From contig OZ010595.1 in the NCBI GenBank assembly GCA_963932145.1, positions 87,854,949 through 87,918,948 of the forward strand: DNA of 64,000 bases, given 5' to 3'. The stretch is from Acanthosepion lycidas. Its lineage: Eukaryota; Mollusca; Cephalopoda; Sepiida; Sepiidae. Shown piece by piece: positions 1 to 13,900 of the stretch (the first letter of the stretch is position 1; every line of letters begins with the position of its first letter). Both the position numbers and the translations under genes were made by a program. The notes under the pieces are model-generated. The model saw nothing but the letters and a program-made list of their open reading frames with translations. It was not told the DNA's origin and did no database searches.

Positions 1-667
1 CTTGAAACTGCTATATATAAAAGAAAAATAGTTTTTAATTTAAGAGTAAAAAAAAAATGAATATTTTTAAAATTAAAAATAAAGCCTATGAATTTTAATA
101 AAATTTGATGATAATAAATGTAACAATTTTGAATCTACCTGAAATTAATTAAAACAAAATCCAGAATTAATTACAAATTTCTCCCAAAATAATTCTGTAA
201 TTAGATTTTTCTAAAAATCTGGTGTTATGGGTTTCTAACTTTCTATTAATACCCACTATTCAAAAAATGAGATGGTGGCCGTTAACAGGGTAATTTACGA
301 AAATGACAAAAGTGAAGTTATTTTAAAGTTGAAAATAAATGAAAGCTTAGTATAAAATTTATTCCTATGAAAATGTCTGTCATTCTTGTTAAATTCCTTT
401 TTGCTTAGAATTGTTATGAATTTTTAATTAAAATGATTTAATGGTTTCAGTTAATGCAGAAGTGTTTCTTCAACACATTCTTCTTGGGACCACAAATTTC
501 TGAAAGTACTCAAATATGTTTAGCCATGTAGTATGTCTTTTGAAAATATTTTTTACTACTACAAGAATGTGTGAATACAAAAAAGTTTCTTATTTGTTCA
601 GTTCATTTTCCTTTTTCTCTTTATCTCTGTCTTATCTGTCTATCTCTAACTCTGTCTGTATTTGTGT

Positions 668-710
668 GTCTACCTACCTACCTACCTACCTGTCTGTCTG
701 TGTGTGTGTG

Positions 711-762
<52 letters not shown>
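668..762. repeat. Compound microsatellite (TACC)n(TGTC)n(TG)n(TA)n
   Basis: Four simple repeats run into each other, ending in about 22 TA units. Open frames through here are low-complexity artefacts. Confidence 0.95.
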
Positions 763-766
<4 letters not shown>

Positions 767-1308
767 TTCAAATAATTTTTTAGTGAATATCTGTGTTTGA
801 AATAAACACCCCATTTCTATTTTAGACTGTGTACTCAAGAAATCTTAATGTGCACACTGACATTTTCTTTATCAGTATTTCAATAGTGGAGCATGCAGGA
901 CATGCTTAAAAAAAGGTATCTATTTCAAACACAGGTATCCACTAATAACAATGCTTGGATTAATAATAAATCTATCAATTCTTTAGAAATATATTCTTTA
1001 AACACCAAAGATTCACTAAAAATGAGCATATATAATGAAAAAATGCTTAAAACTTAATAAAAACAAAGTTTTATTGTAAAATCTTTGTTTTAACTGAACT
1101 GAGCCACTACATGAATATTCATGAACGTCCTCAAACTTAAAAGTCTTGATAAATCAATTGCATCCTTGTTTTTGTATATAAACACATGCAACAAAATAAA
1201 TCCTTACATTTGCCTTGATGAAGTCCCACAGAAGACAAAACACATGTTATGAATAGTTTTTCCTTGTCTTTTTATTCATTTTGTTCCTTTGCAGATACAC
1301 TCTATCTG

Positions 1309-1347
<39 letters not shown>

Positions 1348-2559
1348 TATGCTATTTTACATTATGTCAAGCTTTTGGGCAATTTTGATTTATTACTCTA
1401 GACAAGCTCGAGTTTTCTTGTGCAGAACAAGTTTTGACAAGAAAAATGTTCAGCTTCTAGTAGAATCTCTCTTAGTTTAGTTCACAATCTAATCTAAAGA
1501 ATAGCTGCAGGATGTGGTGTAAAATGAATTTTAAAACAATATTAAACTTTCCTTACATAAACATAAAACGGACATGTCAAACATTACTGCATATTTCGTT
1601 ATAGAAATGTATCTTGAATACAGTAAACCTTTAAGCCTCAATGGATTTTGAATTTAACAAACCTTTTAACAAGGTCCAGATTGGACTCAATCAACAAAGC
1701 TCCAGTGTCATAGAATTATGCTGTCAGAACAAAAGTGAGTAAATATTATATATTCTTTATTATAATTTAATTTTATGTGTAATATTAAAGATTTTAACAA
1801 ATATTAAAAAAATGAAAAATGTTAAAAAAAAAGGTTAGCGTCTTCAGTTACATTTGGATTTCATGGACTATTACCATTAATAAAAAATTCTCTTTTTTTC
1901 AGCATTAGTTCAGTAAATTGTGACTTTATGGTATTTGTTTTATTTTGTATTTTGTCTTATATCTAATACATGAAAACTATTAAATATTCCACCGGTATTA
2001 GATAAGTATGCTCTCTTTTTTTTTTTTTTAGTTTTAGTTTTTTAAAATCTTAGTCAGCATTTATAAGGTTTTAGCATGAAATTCTTTGGCTCCTTTAGAT
2101 TTTTTGATGAGTAAAATCTAAGCTGTTTCTGAAAGATCAATGCAACACACTCTTTATGAATGTTGTAAAAAAAATAGTAGTCTCTCAAAAGTGAGATACA
2201 CTTTATTATTTTTCTATATGTAATTTTTCTAGGAGATTAATGTTCACTATTTATGAAATGTTGAAGTGGTTGTAGACATTCAAAGAATATGACTGTAAAG
2301 ACAAGAAATTAATTGGTTGGGTGTGGGGGCAGGCTTGTTATAGTTAAGTTTTATAAATAGATCCCAACTTGTTGAATGCCAAGTAAAATGCAAATTTCAA
2401 ACACTTTTCTGCACTATATAAGATGATATTCCTAAACAGGAGTATTTTTGATATGAAAATCAAAACAGTCCTCGAATAAAAGAACAGAAATGAAGGACAG
2501 TTAATTAATGATATATAATTTTTTAAAATCAATAGGCAAATTAGTTAAACCTGAAAAGT

Positions 2560-3870
2560 GATGTTGTCCAGAAGTAGATAATATATCTGTCAAAGGACAG
2601 AGGGTCAACTGAGGAAAATTATACTGAAGAGGTGCCCAGCCCTCCCATTGCACAAGAGGGAGGGATTGGTGCTCGCACCGAGGCCAGCACAACCAACGGT
2701 TGCAGGTAATTTTTGTCCCTGCCCGAGTGTATGCGCTCGGGTCCCCACATTAATCTGACCTTGTGTCACATCTCATTCTAGTGGGGGAATGAGTAAACAC
2801 TGTATACACATTCGGATACTTCCCTACCACAGAGCTCCATTCCTGTGCTGGAGGTATCACGGCTACAACTAGCTTGAACTGGCTCTGACCAGCTATGACA
2901 AGCTTAGACCAGTGGCCCGAGTGAAAAAACTCAGGTCCCCATGTTAAAAACTGACCTTTTGTCACAACCTGACACGGTGGAGGGTCAAGTAAATACCGTG
3001 TGTAAATTCCTCTTTTTGAGTATTGATTTATTACTCTAGACAAGCTCGAGTTAACATTTCTCAGTTGCGTCTCTGTCTCAGGGGCTTCTCTGTCAAAGGA
3101 CAGAGGGGCAACTGAGAAAATAATACTGAAGAGGTGGCCAGCCCTGGGGAACAGCAGTCTGAGGCTGTGCCCTCCCATTGCACTAGAGGATTGGTGCTCA
3201 CACTGAGGCCAGCGCAACCGACGGTTGCGGGGACTGAGGGGAGTTTTTGTTCCTGTCCTGGGTGTACGCACTCGGGTCCCCACCTAAAAATAGACCTTGT
3301 GTCACATCTCATCCTAGTGGGGGGACTGAGTAAATACAGTGTGTAAATTTCACTCTTGAGGGGTATACACATTCGGATACTTACTGGTCACAGGGATCCA
3401 TCCATGCACTGATAGTATCACAGCTATGACCAGCCAAGACTGGCTTAAACCAGCTTGGACAAGCTATGACCAGCTAAGGCCAACGGCCTGAGTGAAGACA
3501 CTCAAGTCCCCATGTTAAAAATCGACCTTGTGTCACAACCTGGGTGGGGGGGTCAAGTAAATACTGTGTAAATTCCTCTCTTGAGGCGTTTGTAACATCT
3601 CTTTATCATCTCTCAGTTGTGTCTCTGTCTTTGGGCAGAGTGCACTCAGGGACTACTTCGTCAAAGGACAGAGTGGAAACTGAGGAAAATTATGCTGAGA
3701 GGTGTTTAGCCCTGGGGAACAGCTGAGAGTGATCAGTACTAGTACTGAGGTCAGTGCAACTGACAGTTGTGGGGGCTGTGGGCAATTTTTGTTCCTTGCC
3801 TGGGTGTTCACGCTCGGGTCCCCACCTTAAAAAAAGACCTTGTGTCACATGTCTCAGTTAGGAGACAATA
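2560..3870. repeat. Diverged higher-order tandem repeat, ~540-bp period, about 2.5 copies
   Basis: The marker CTCGGGTCCCCAC recurs at 2736, 3271 and 3813 (spacings 535 and 542). A related, weaker block (GGTCCCCATGTTAAAAA type) sits midway at about 2934 and 3507, so each unit holds two related half-units of about 200-350 bp. GACCTTGTGTCACA and CAAAGGACAGAG recur in step. The GC content is higher than the surroundings, and several open frames (2750-3372) are by-products. Short palindromes such as CCGAG...CTCGG occur in each unit. Confidence 0.85.
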
Positions 3871-4496
3871 AATACTGTATGTAAATTGCTGTAGAGTTGG
3901 GGCCCTTTTAACCTCAGAATTCATGGGAGAACTGAGCTCCAATTTTGCATTTATTCATATAGAAGTAGTAATTTTATCTGAGCCTGTTTTACCAAATTCT
4001 CAAGTTTGAACTTCATGCTTAAAATATAACTGTAATAAGAAATAGAAATTTTGGTTATTTTCTATATGTTGAAGTGGGTTACATTAAATTGAGTGGGAAG
4101 TGATAAGTTTTTTTTTTCTTTGGCAGGGTATCTTAAGGTGTTATTACATGTGCTTGGGCAGATTTTTAAATGTTATTATTTTAGTGTCAGGTAATTTTAA
4201 CTGAATTATATCATACTTAGGGAATTTTCAAGTTACAGCCTTATTTCATGCTTAAAATATATGCCTAATGTGAGATAGAAATTTTGGTTATTTTCAATAA
4301 GTTGAAGACATAATGACATTAAAAACAGCTTCACTTCATGCTTAACATCTGGACTTTTGTCATGCTTATAAATGTTAATTAAAAAGAAATGGTGCAATAC
4401 TTGAATTCAGAACTTGATTGATTTGTTTTCTATGACTTGGAAAATATTTTTAGATTGTAAGAATTTGACAGGGATGGAGAGATAATGATTTAGTGA

Positions 4497-4668
4497 TACA
4501 AGTCTTATTAATTAACCCATAGCTGGGGGAGAAGAGGTTGATTTATACCTTTCCCAAGGGTATAATTGTGCATAAGTGAATATAATGAACTCAACTGGAA
4601 TTGGAACATTGTTCTTCGATTAACAATTCTGAACAATTAACCATTACGCCACCCACACATCCAAGCTT
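4497..4668 (-). repeat. SINE family B copy (tRNA-headed)
   Basis: Read on the - strand it has a head like GTGGCGTAATGGTTAATTG and the body shared with copies at 14255, 14635, 24440, 27960, 37885 and 51295 (CCTTTGGGAAAGGTATAAAT type, then CCCCAGCTATGGGTTAAT). Confidence 0.75.
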
Positions 4669-4731
4669 ACAGTCAGAACTTAATTAAACTACCAAATGTA
4701 TTTTAACTATATATATATTATTATATTCTAG

Positions 4732-4923
4732 AGGAAGGCAGCCCCTCCAAAACTCTGACAACAGATAATATTGCTATCGATCTCAGCAATACGATGGTTC
4801 ATTTCAATACAAATGATGAACAATTAGAAGAAGAAGAGTATGAAAAATGCTTCATCAAAGTGACTGGAATGACATGTGCTTCTTGTGTATCACTCATCGA
4901 GAAAAACCTCTCCAAGGTGGATG
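4732..4923 (+). CDS. ATP7: ATP7 exon 1 (of window): linker and start of penultimate HMA domain
   Basis: This exon follows an acceptor (ttctag) and ends at GATG|gtaagt. Its first two bases complete a codon from an upstream exon outside the window, so the ATG at 4794 is internal and not the start. It encodes about 36 residues of acidic linker (a run of four Glu at 4827-4838) and then [14 protein letters not shown], the metal-binding loop of an HMA domain. The two cysteines of GMTCASC coordinate Cu(I). The match is to the fifth human HMA domain, judging by what follows. The exon ends in phase 1 within the conserved Gly codon after helix 1 and continues at 8069. Confidence 0.95.
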
Positions 4924-7900
4924 GTAAGTTTTTTACCATTTTTATTTATTTTTTTTTTTTAAATTTCTTTCATTCTCATAGTCTTATTGCTGGCTTGTAT
5001 CAATGGTATACAGTTCATAGCAGGGCAGTGTTTTTCCAACTTCTGACCCCTATATTGCTACTGTCTAACTTTAATTTGTTCACAAATATGCAGATCCATT
5101 ATGAGTTATGGTAAAATGTTAATATCTGATTTTTGAAATTATGAATTCAGATTTTTTTATCTTTTACATTTATTTTCTCTAAATTTGTAGATTTGTAATT
5201 GCTAATTTGATATCTGTAAAATATCTAAAAGATTGTTTTAAGGTCTTTGGAATTGGTAGACCAAACCAATACTTTGTGTCCCAGTTTTATATTTGTATCT
5301 TTTCTTTCATCTTATTAAGGTTCCTCTAATAAATAAAGTTATCTTAATTTATAATCACACTTGAGTCTTTCATCTTATACAGATTCACAAAATATTTTCT
5401 ATCTGAGGTTATGGTAAAATGTTAAAAAATAGCCAAATGTTGAGAATGTTCATTCATATTTTTAAAACATTGTTCAACAAGATTTTCACATTTTAAGGTG
5501 GTATTGAACAGCCATGTTTTTAGATCATTTCACATGTATATGGAGGTCCCTTAGAGCTCTCTGCTTGGACCTATATTGTTTCTTATCTACATTACTTTCC
5601 AAGTAGGCATTTATGCTGATGACACAACTATTTAGGTCAGACAAAGCAAAACTGGTGGCTGCTCTCAAAAATGAACTCCCATTAGTTGTTAATTGGGGTA
5701 AGAAATAGCCTGTAAATTTTAACATCTCCAAAATGAAACTGCTATCCATTAATCATTATAGAGAATTATTTTTCCCCCCTTCATTAGCATGGCTGATGCT
5801 AACCTTCAGTAGAGCAACATTTCACCTTCTTACGTTTTCTATTGAAATGAAGTGAAACAATTGTATTGAATCAATTGCTAGATCTGCTGTTAAGTAGATT
5901 GGTTCACTCTGTCATGCCAGACAATTTTATCTTTGGAATCCATCTTGCACATTTATAGATCAATCATTTGTCCATGTATTGAAGATTGTTGTCATATCTC
6001 TTCTGGTACTCCTGCTCAAGGTTCTTGACAAAATCCAAAGAAGGGTCTGTAATGCTACCGATCATGACCTGGCATCTCAACTTCATTCACTTTCCCTGCA
6101 TTGTGATGTTGCTCTCCACTGTCTTTTCTATAAATATTTTCATGGCAGTTGTTCTAATGAGCTTGGTATCTCAACTCTGTAAATTTAGGCATATTACTAG
6201 ATTGGCTATTAGGTCTCATCATTTTACTGTTGAAATAGCTAGATGTAACCATGAGTTCTAATCTAATAGTTTATTTTCCTGCACTTATCCATGGAATTCT
6301 CTTCCAGTTTCTTGCTTCCCTTCCACCTATAATCTTCAAAAATTTTAAATGCAACATCATTTACCATTTTCTGTTATCCTAAATCCTGTTCTTCTCTTGT
6401 CCCTTTTCCTCACCTTCCAGTAACACTTTGCATCTTAGTGGCATTAACATCTTGTTTGTGGTTAAAAACTCAAATGTTAATTCTGAAAATTGAGACCATC
6501 TAAAAGTGTTGAGATTATCTTAACTTTTTACCCCCCACCCAACTACAAAAAAAAAACTTTGCTTATCCATTGACCAAGGCTGTAGAATAAGGACATCAAA
6601 ATTTTAATTTTAATTTCTTTTTCTGCTGTCCAGGCAGCATTCATTCATGAATGACAAATGCATATCAATTCAGAATAATATTTTAATTTTGTATTGTAAT
6701 CCAGACTCATTAAATGTTTTCCATTTTGTCATTGTGAAATATTGCAGATATTTTGGGAATTTTCATGGATGGTTTCAATTTATATCTTAAAAAAAAATAA
6801 TGGTCAAGCAAAGTTACACTAAAGTTTTGAAAGTAAAAATCAATCTAATCTATAAAACATGTTTCTTAGTTTAATTTCATTTTAAAATTAGCAGATGTAC
6901 CTAGCGTTGCTTGGGAACTAACTTTGTCTAAATAAAAAGGCAGACATCTGTCTCTATCTCTGAGATGAGGTATTATGATAACTTACATTATTTACATTAT
7001 TTGGACTGTTATCGTCATCTTCCTCAAGGACACATGAATCAGAGGATAAAGATGTTGGTTAGATCCAGTGAGTAGACCCAAAGAGTTGTGAGCTCAACAC
7101 CAGGCCACAGCAGTGATGAACCAAAAAAAAAAAAAAAAAATGGAGAGTTGTGTTAAAGAAAATAACTGAGACATCCGGAAGAGGCATGGCACATCAAACT
7201 AGAACAATCTACTCCAGTGGACGAAATAAAGGGTTCGGTTCAAAATTCAATCACCTGAAGAAGGCCTCAGCGTACAACGAGCGAAACGTCGTGAATATGG
7301 AAATGAAGATATGGATAACAGTTCGAATAATGTAAATAATGTAAGTAAAAAGGCAGACACTTCAATTTATTTGTATGGTTATTAAAATGAATAAGGGGAG
7401 TAACCATGCATTAATTTAATCCCAAATGCTGATTTACCTCCCTTGCTACTATATTTTTATGCGTGAACAAAGATTTAATGAATACTTCTTTGGTTTTCAA
7501 CCAGGATATGTCGAAGGAACTGCTCAGCTTTGCAGTGATCCTATGACTACTGCTGATAATGAATAAAGGGGTGACAGAACTAATTTCAACTCGGAATTTA
7601 ATTTATTGATTTTCTTAAATTTTGATCAATAACAGCTTCTTTTACAAAAAGAAAAAAAAGCTAAGCAATCTATTGTTCTTTCTACAAAGAACTTTGCATT
7701 TTTATTGGATCAGATTTGAATGCATAAAAATAAATAAAAAAAATACCAATTTTTATTCATTTGCAACAAAAAAGAGTGAAAGTTGCAGAAAAGATGAATT
7801 ATCTTATCTACTAAGGATTTTTAATTCTAAATTAAAAAATTAACACCAACTCATTGTATTTTGTTTAGGAATTCACGGAAATTGATAACTTTAATTTTAA

Positions 7901-10900
7901 ATAGAGTTGAAATTAGTTGCGCACCCCGAATAAAGGATTCATAAAAAAACAAAAAAACATTTTCTCAGATGTTTCTCATATATTAAAACATGTTCTTTGT
8001 ATGTTTGATAAATTTTCATATTTTCAATTTTATATTAATTTTATTCATGTATGTTTTCTTTAATTCAGGTATCAAACATGTGTTAGTGGCACTAATGGCT
8101 CAGAAGGCTGAAGTCAAATATGATCCTTCTTACATATTCCCATCACAGATTGCAAATAAAATCCAAGATCTTGGGTTTGGTACTAGTCTTCTTGATTCAG
8201 AGTCAATGGGACAGTCAACTGTAGAGTTGAATGTAAGTAAAATTAGTTTAATTTCATCATTATTTTAGTTATTTCACATTAGTTTTGGCTGGTAGGTTTT
8301 TAAACCTTTCTAAGGTACGTTGTGTAATGTTAATACTACCTGCGCTCCTGTTCTTCTTCATTTAAGTACTATGTCCTATCAGTATGTGGCAGTCATGGCT
8401 TTCTATAACTTCCTGTCTTTTGTTGATCTAAGTAACTTTTGACCCATTACCCACTTCTTTGTCCATGTTCTGCCATTCACTCACATCCTCCATTTGCTAG
8501 TTTCGGTGCTTGTATTTGATTTTTCATGGATTTGATCAAGTTATCGACAATCGTCGGGGCCATATTTTGCCACTCCTTTCACAATGTTTCTTTAAAGGTT
8601 GCCACTGATGTGATTTTGGTTGCATGCTCTCAAAGTTTTCGGTGAAGGTGCTCCCAAATGTGCTCTATTGGATTCATATCAGGACTTTAGGCTACCCATA
8701 ACAGTGACTTGATTCTTTGCGATTCCTTCCAGGCATTTGCTACTTTACTCACATGACATGGCACTCCATCTTCTTGATAAAGGTAGACATTCTTGTCAAT
8801 CTGATTGATTTCAAATAGGGGGAGTAGTCCTTTCTCTAATATTTGACAGTATTTTGGACCATTAAACTGCTCGTCAACAAGAATCTGTTTAGACTTCCCT
8901 CCAAACCAGACAGAGCCCACACCATTGCTCCAAACCCTCCATATTTCATTATTGTCTGCAGACATTCGGTGTTCCAAGTCTCATGCTGATTTCTCCAAAC
9001 ATAAACCTATCTCAAATTCAAATATTGGCAGAATTTACTTTCATCTGACCAAATTACAGACTGTCAAAATTCATAATCTTATATTTATATATAAACTATT
9101 TTCCTGCTTCATGCTTAGTTAAATATATTGGATTAGTAAATATTGGCCAGATTTTATGTCACTTGTCCATTTCTTACATATGTAATTTTTCAGCACTACC
9201 AGACTTCGGGATCGAATTTTCAATGAAGATATGCTTTAAGCAACATTTTAATTCACTAAGCCATACATCACTTGGACAATCTAGTGTTGAAATTCTGGAG
9301 TCTGTTTAAGGCTAATCTGTATTCAAGTGATAGAACTGTGAATGAGTGTAACTTACTCAGGTGGTTGAAATCATTTTCAGTGTCTTTTCTTAATCAGAGA
9401 CTCTCAGATGGTAATTGATTTCTATACTAGGTCTACTGAGTAGTTTACAAGTGTTTAACATGTATGCTGATTCTTTCAATTCTCCAATCCTCCAGTATTG
9501 TTCTCTATTGACTTGCTTTTGTTCTTTCAGATCTCCGGAATGACCTGTTCATCTTGTGTTCATCTCATCGAATCAACATTGTTGAAAAAGAAGGGCATCA
9601 TTTCTGCTTGTGTTGCCTTAGCAACATCCAAAGGCAAATTTGTTTATGACACTGAAATGACAGGTACTCGTGACATCATTGATATTATCAAGGTGAATAT
9701 ATCTATTTTTTTCTTCTTCTTACTGATATTCAGAGGACTTGAAATGATTACTTGGTTACTTATTTAGTGTCATTTTACTTACAATTATTGCCACATAATG
9801 CAAATGATAGTGCATTATTTAAATTAGCTATAATCAAGCATAATTTGTTTTTTCTTTTTATGTTTCATGCATTGTGTTTCACTTGCTGTCATTTAAGCCC
9901 CAGACCTTTGGTCTGGAGCTCAAGTGACAGCAAGTCTCCTCCAGTCACCAGCATCTTTCATAATATCCTGACAAACCCCAGCACTGCTATAAACTAAGAA
10001 AGTCTATTCTCATATCTTCAATATTTTATATTTCACTTCTTGTTGTTTGGCATGGTCTCATATGTTTCATTTATCTGGGCATGACTCTCACATTTTAGTT
10101 AAACTGCTTTCTCAGTTGACAGGCAAAGACCTTTTTATTTTTCTTCTCTTCCCTTTCTTCTTCAAATCCAAAAATATCCTTTCTTTTTTTTTTTTTTTTT
10201 TTTACATTCTTGGTTAGATATTTGAGTTTGTGCTTATAGCATTGGTTTACACAGTATGGATAAACTTGGTTACCATATTGGGATATTTTAAAAGCCCAGT
10301 ACTAATAAATATTGGATTTCTTTACTTGCAAGCTACTTTATAAAATAATTTAGATTACTAATGAAAAACAAATTTGTTAAACATAATTGTTCTTGTTTTT
10401 CAAATGTAGCTTGATTCATTGCTCTTTGTTCAACCTGGCAAACTTGCTTGTAGATCATCAATATTTATTATAGCTTTAAAAACGTACTTTTTATAAAAAA
10501 AGTATACAGACAAATCTCTCATCAATGAACTAATGGGGAGATGGGTGGTCTGTTAAAGCCAATTGTCTGTAGATGGGAAGGGATTATTTTTGCGTTTTAA
10601 AATGACTATAGTAACTGCCAGTTGTTATAATCATAATGCAAATACTATAAACATGTATATATGGCATAAATAATTGTATACTTAATATAGATATATTAAT
10701 CAAAATAACAAAAATAATAGATTTCTTACAGCTACTTTCTCATGCACGCAGTAATGCATCATACTTTATATACTGTACACCAGTCTTTGTTTACAATTGA
10801 AAGGCCCACCACTGCTGCCAAGTGGTCACTTTGAGAACTAATGCGAGTTGTTCTGTTAAGCCTGCAAGTTTTGAAATACATTGCTGACGATTTGGAAGTT

Positions 10901-13900
10901 TTTTTTCTTGCATATTTTTTTAAATTTTGCCTTCAGATTTTGTCCGTTGCATCTGAAGTCTGTTCATGTGGAGTGGGAAGTCCGTAGATGAGAGGTTTGT
11001 CTGTATATTGATAGATGTAAATATATTAAAACACAGAGTGGAACAACAAGGGAAAATATATATATTTACTGTAAAATGTTAAATTGGAAAATGATTAAAA
11101 AAATAAACTTTGTTTTTGCTGTTGTTTTTGGTTTATTTTCCAACTTTCAAGCTCCACAGACATTAAGAGCATGCTGTTAAACAATATTAACTTCTGATAT
11201 CATTATGTACCTGGCCCAAAAGATTCCATCTAAGTAATTTTTTTTTTTTTTTTTTTTTTTTTTAAATGGTTAATTTTCATATATATAAGCAAAAACCCTT
11301 CATTTATAGATGTTTCATTAAAGATGACAGACAAGGTACTGCGATTAATCTTTTTATTTAATTTTTCTTGTGTTCGAACAAGTGTTTTCTTTTCTGGACA
11401 TAGAGTGTATAGAAACTGTCCAAATTTTCTGTAATTCTGAGTGCTTTTGGCTATAATCTCCTTCTCCTCCTTCCTCCAAGAGCTGGACATGGAAAAAAGA
11501 TGCCCTTCCCACTGCTTTCGTGTGTTTGTTTACCTGGTCCACTGACAACTGAACTGTCTCTTTCCAACACATGCCATTCATGTGTCTTCCCAAACCGCCA
11601 CCTATGAAACAAATCTATCCTTTTCTTTGATTGTGCTAACTTGGTGCAAGACTGACTTGAGCTCGAACATTTTAACTATACTATCACTCCACTGGTGATG
11701 TAAGATAAGTTTTTCTTTGGTCGTTCAAACTCTGCACAGGTCTGACTTGAGCGCATTCTTATCATTAATGGACATATTAAAGAGACATTGAAAACTTTGT
11801 TTCCCTACGGGTTTTTGTTGCTTCTACATTAATTATTTACATATAAACAAACACATCTACAATATTCACTAACCCTACAATCTTTTAAATGCCATATATT
11901 GTAAATTATTAAGCAAAATACTTGATACTATAGGCGTTGATGTGCCAAAAAGCTATCTTTGTTTTTCATTTTCTGTTTTAGTTTCTTTATTACACAACAT
12001 AAATGAATTTAATTTTCTTTGTGGCTAAAGATTTATATCTATATCATCAAACAACCAAATAGTGTACGGATAATTTTACATGTATTATATGTAATTTTCT
12101 TATTTATTTAGTAAGTTGGGGATGAGTTAGTGAATGTTAGATGTTGTCATTCTCGTAAAAAGTATTCTGAGATTTTGAATTAAATTTAGTTTTCCTAAAA
12201 GTTTTTATTTTATTCTCTACAGTTAAATAAAAACAAAAAAAAAATATAGAATTTTGAAATAAAGCATCAGTTATTATATTTAACCCTTTACACTAAAGCT
12301 TTCCAAACATTTTGCATTAGTGACCAACTTGAAAAATAAGGTTTTGGGACACATTACATAAGTTTTTTTTCAAGTATGTATATAATTCAATATGTATATA
12401 TAAAAATAAATAAGTTGGTGAGAATTTAAGGACATGTCAGTAACATTTTTTTATAGGTAAGTGGTTAAGTAAAATAAAACTCCGATTGAAAAAGATTTTA
12501 AATAAAAAAAAAAAAAAAAAAATTATAGTATTTATCGAAGGTCTCATGAAGTTATTAATATATTTAAAAAAAAAATTATATTAAAAAAATTGTGAAAAAA
12601 TCAAATTGAAAGAGGTTAAAAGCTTTTTCATTTTGCTTGGAAATGGTAAAAATGGTGACCTCATTACAATTTGACAATTTTCTTGCAGCAGCAAATTAGA
12701 AAATCTTTGTATTTTTTTTTTTTCTTTTAGGGTCTTGGCTTTCAGGCATCTTTACTTAGTGAAAGTGATGACAGAGCAGCTCGTTATGACCATAGAGAAG
12801 AAATTCGAAGGTAAATGATTCTGTAATTATTTTGCATTTCAGTTTTACTAATAATATGAATTAATAATACTAGTTAAAATCCTGCTGTAATCTAAAATAA
12901 GTTAAGCTGCTGTAAGCATTCTGGGACTGCAAAAGAAATATTTGTCACAGATTACTTCAACCCAGCAGAAAACAAATCACTGTAAGTTCAGGCTCAAATA
13001 TCAGGGGCAGAAAGAAATGCCGAAAATTCAATTTGCAGGTACTATCTCACAAATCACAATGCACATAACCAGTCAGAAAAATAACTCACTCTTCGACAAA
13101 CGTGGTAGCCAAAATACACAAATTTTTCTTTTTCTCTCCGATTCAAGAACACCAACTGCTTTTATCGGCCAAGCATTTTTTCCATTCATTGACAACTGGG
13201 AGAGGAAACCCAATTTTTGCATATCAAAATACTTTATAGTGATTCTTATGACTGACTTGTTTCTGATGTAAATATTCCGTCTTCAGCATGTCATGTAGAA
13301 TACGTAACTCTTTTTTTTTTTTTCTTTTTTTTTTTTTGTAAGTAATTTTCTTTTTCGACACATTTTCTGTCGTAGGATACACGCGACATGCTGTCGCTTG
13401 GTTTGACCAGGTAAGTTGCCATTTTCTTCACTGTGCCTGCCTTAAATAATCAATTTTTTTTCTCCTTTTTAGATGGAGCATTTTCAACCATTATTAACTT
13501 TTGATTAGTATTTCTTTCATCTTAATTTCAGTTGCTTTTTATTACAACTGCCCAGTGTCAATCTATGGACAGAGAGGAAATTGCTGTAGATTGATGATCT
13601 GAATAATAATTAGCTCAATTTCTTATCAGGAAACGTTTGGCATTCATTGACTCCTGCAGGGCTACTTGAGTTAAAATTTTTTTTTCACTCCCTGCTCAGA
13701 TCAAAGTGTATTATCTGTTCTCATCTCTAGTTTAAATACTATGTTTATAAGGAAGCATTTGTTATTCATTGACCGAACATCCAGTGCTACTCTTACTTAA
13801 AATTTATGAACTCTTTCTATTATAATAATTTTTCAGGAAAATAGGTTTCCCAAGTTCAGTAACTGTTATTGCTCTTTCCATTATTAATGGGGGTTTTCTC

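Larger units (their letters stand above)
1..4731 (+). other. Sequence upstream of the first visible ATP7 exon
   Basis: No HMA-type exon or other coding exon was seen here on either strand, although earlier HMA exons must lie further upstream. It contains a compound microsatellite (668-762), a TA run (1311-1344), a higher-order tandem repeat (about 2560-3870) and a SINE (4497-4668). The 26-bp sequence at 1386 reappears near 3024 inside the tandem repeat, so a small repeat fragment is shared. The rest is AT-rich with nothing recognised. Confidence 0.7.
4924..8068 (+). other. Intron 1
   Basis: Holds a BS/Jockey-like LINE fragment (5525-6480) and a SINE A copy (7045-7352). Between them, and from 7353 to 8068, only AT-rich sequence was seen. 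The 94-residue frame that overlaps exon 1 and runs into this intron is exon 1 read through its donor. Confidence 0.7.
8233..9530 (+). other. Intron 2
   Basis: Consists largely of an RTE-like LINE tail fragment (8340-8560, - strand) and a Tc1-like transposase remnant (8630-9075, - strand). From 9076 to 9530 nothing was recognised. Confidence 0.7.
9693..12730 (+). other. Intron 3
   Basis: Contains a hairpin at 9882-9934, poly-T tracts (10178-10203 and 11236-11262), and a pogo-like MITE (10507-11003). From 11230 to 11750 there is less AT-rich sequence with a - strand frame of 79-86 codons that matched no family I know. 11750-12730 is AT-rich with nothing recognised. Confidence 0.65.

Noticed and set aside
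2750-3372. - strand frames of 177 and 103 codons
   Set aside because: They lie in the diverged 540-bp tandem repeat, overlap each other in different frames, and match nothing known.
4794-5114. ATG at 4794 as the start codon of a short HMA protein
   Set aside because: The frame is open upstream to an acceptor at 4731 and the exon ends at a donor at 4923; the rest of the open frame is intron read-through.
12942-13271. 109-codon + strand frame in intron 4
   Set aside because: No recognisable domain, no splice or start context, AT-driven composition.
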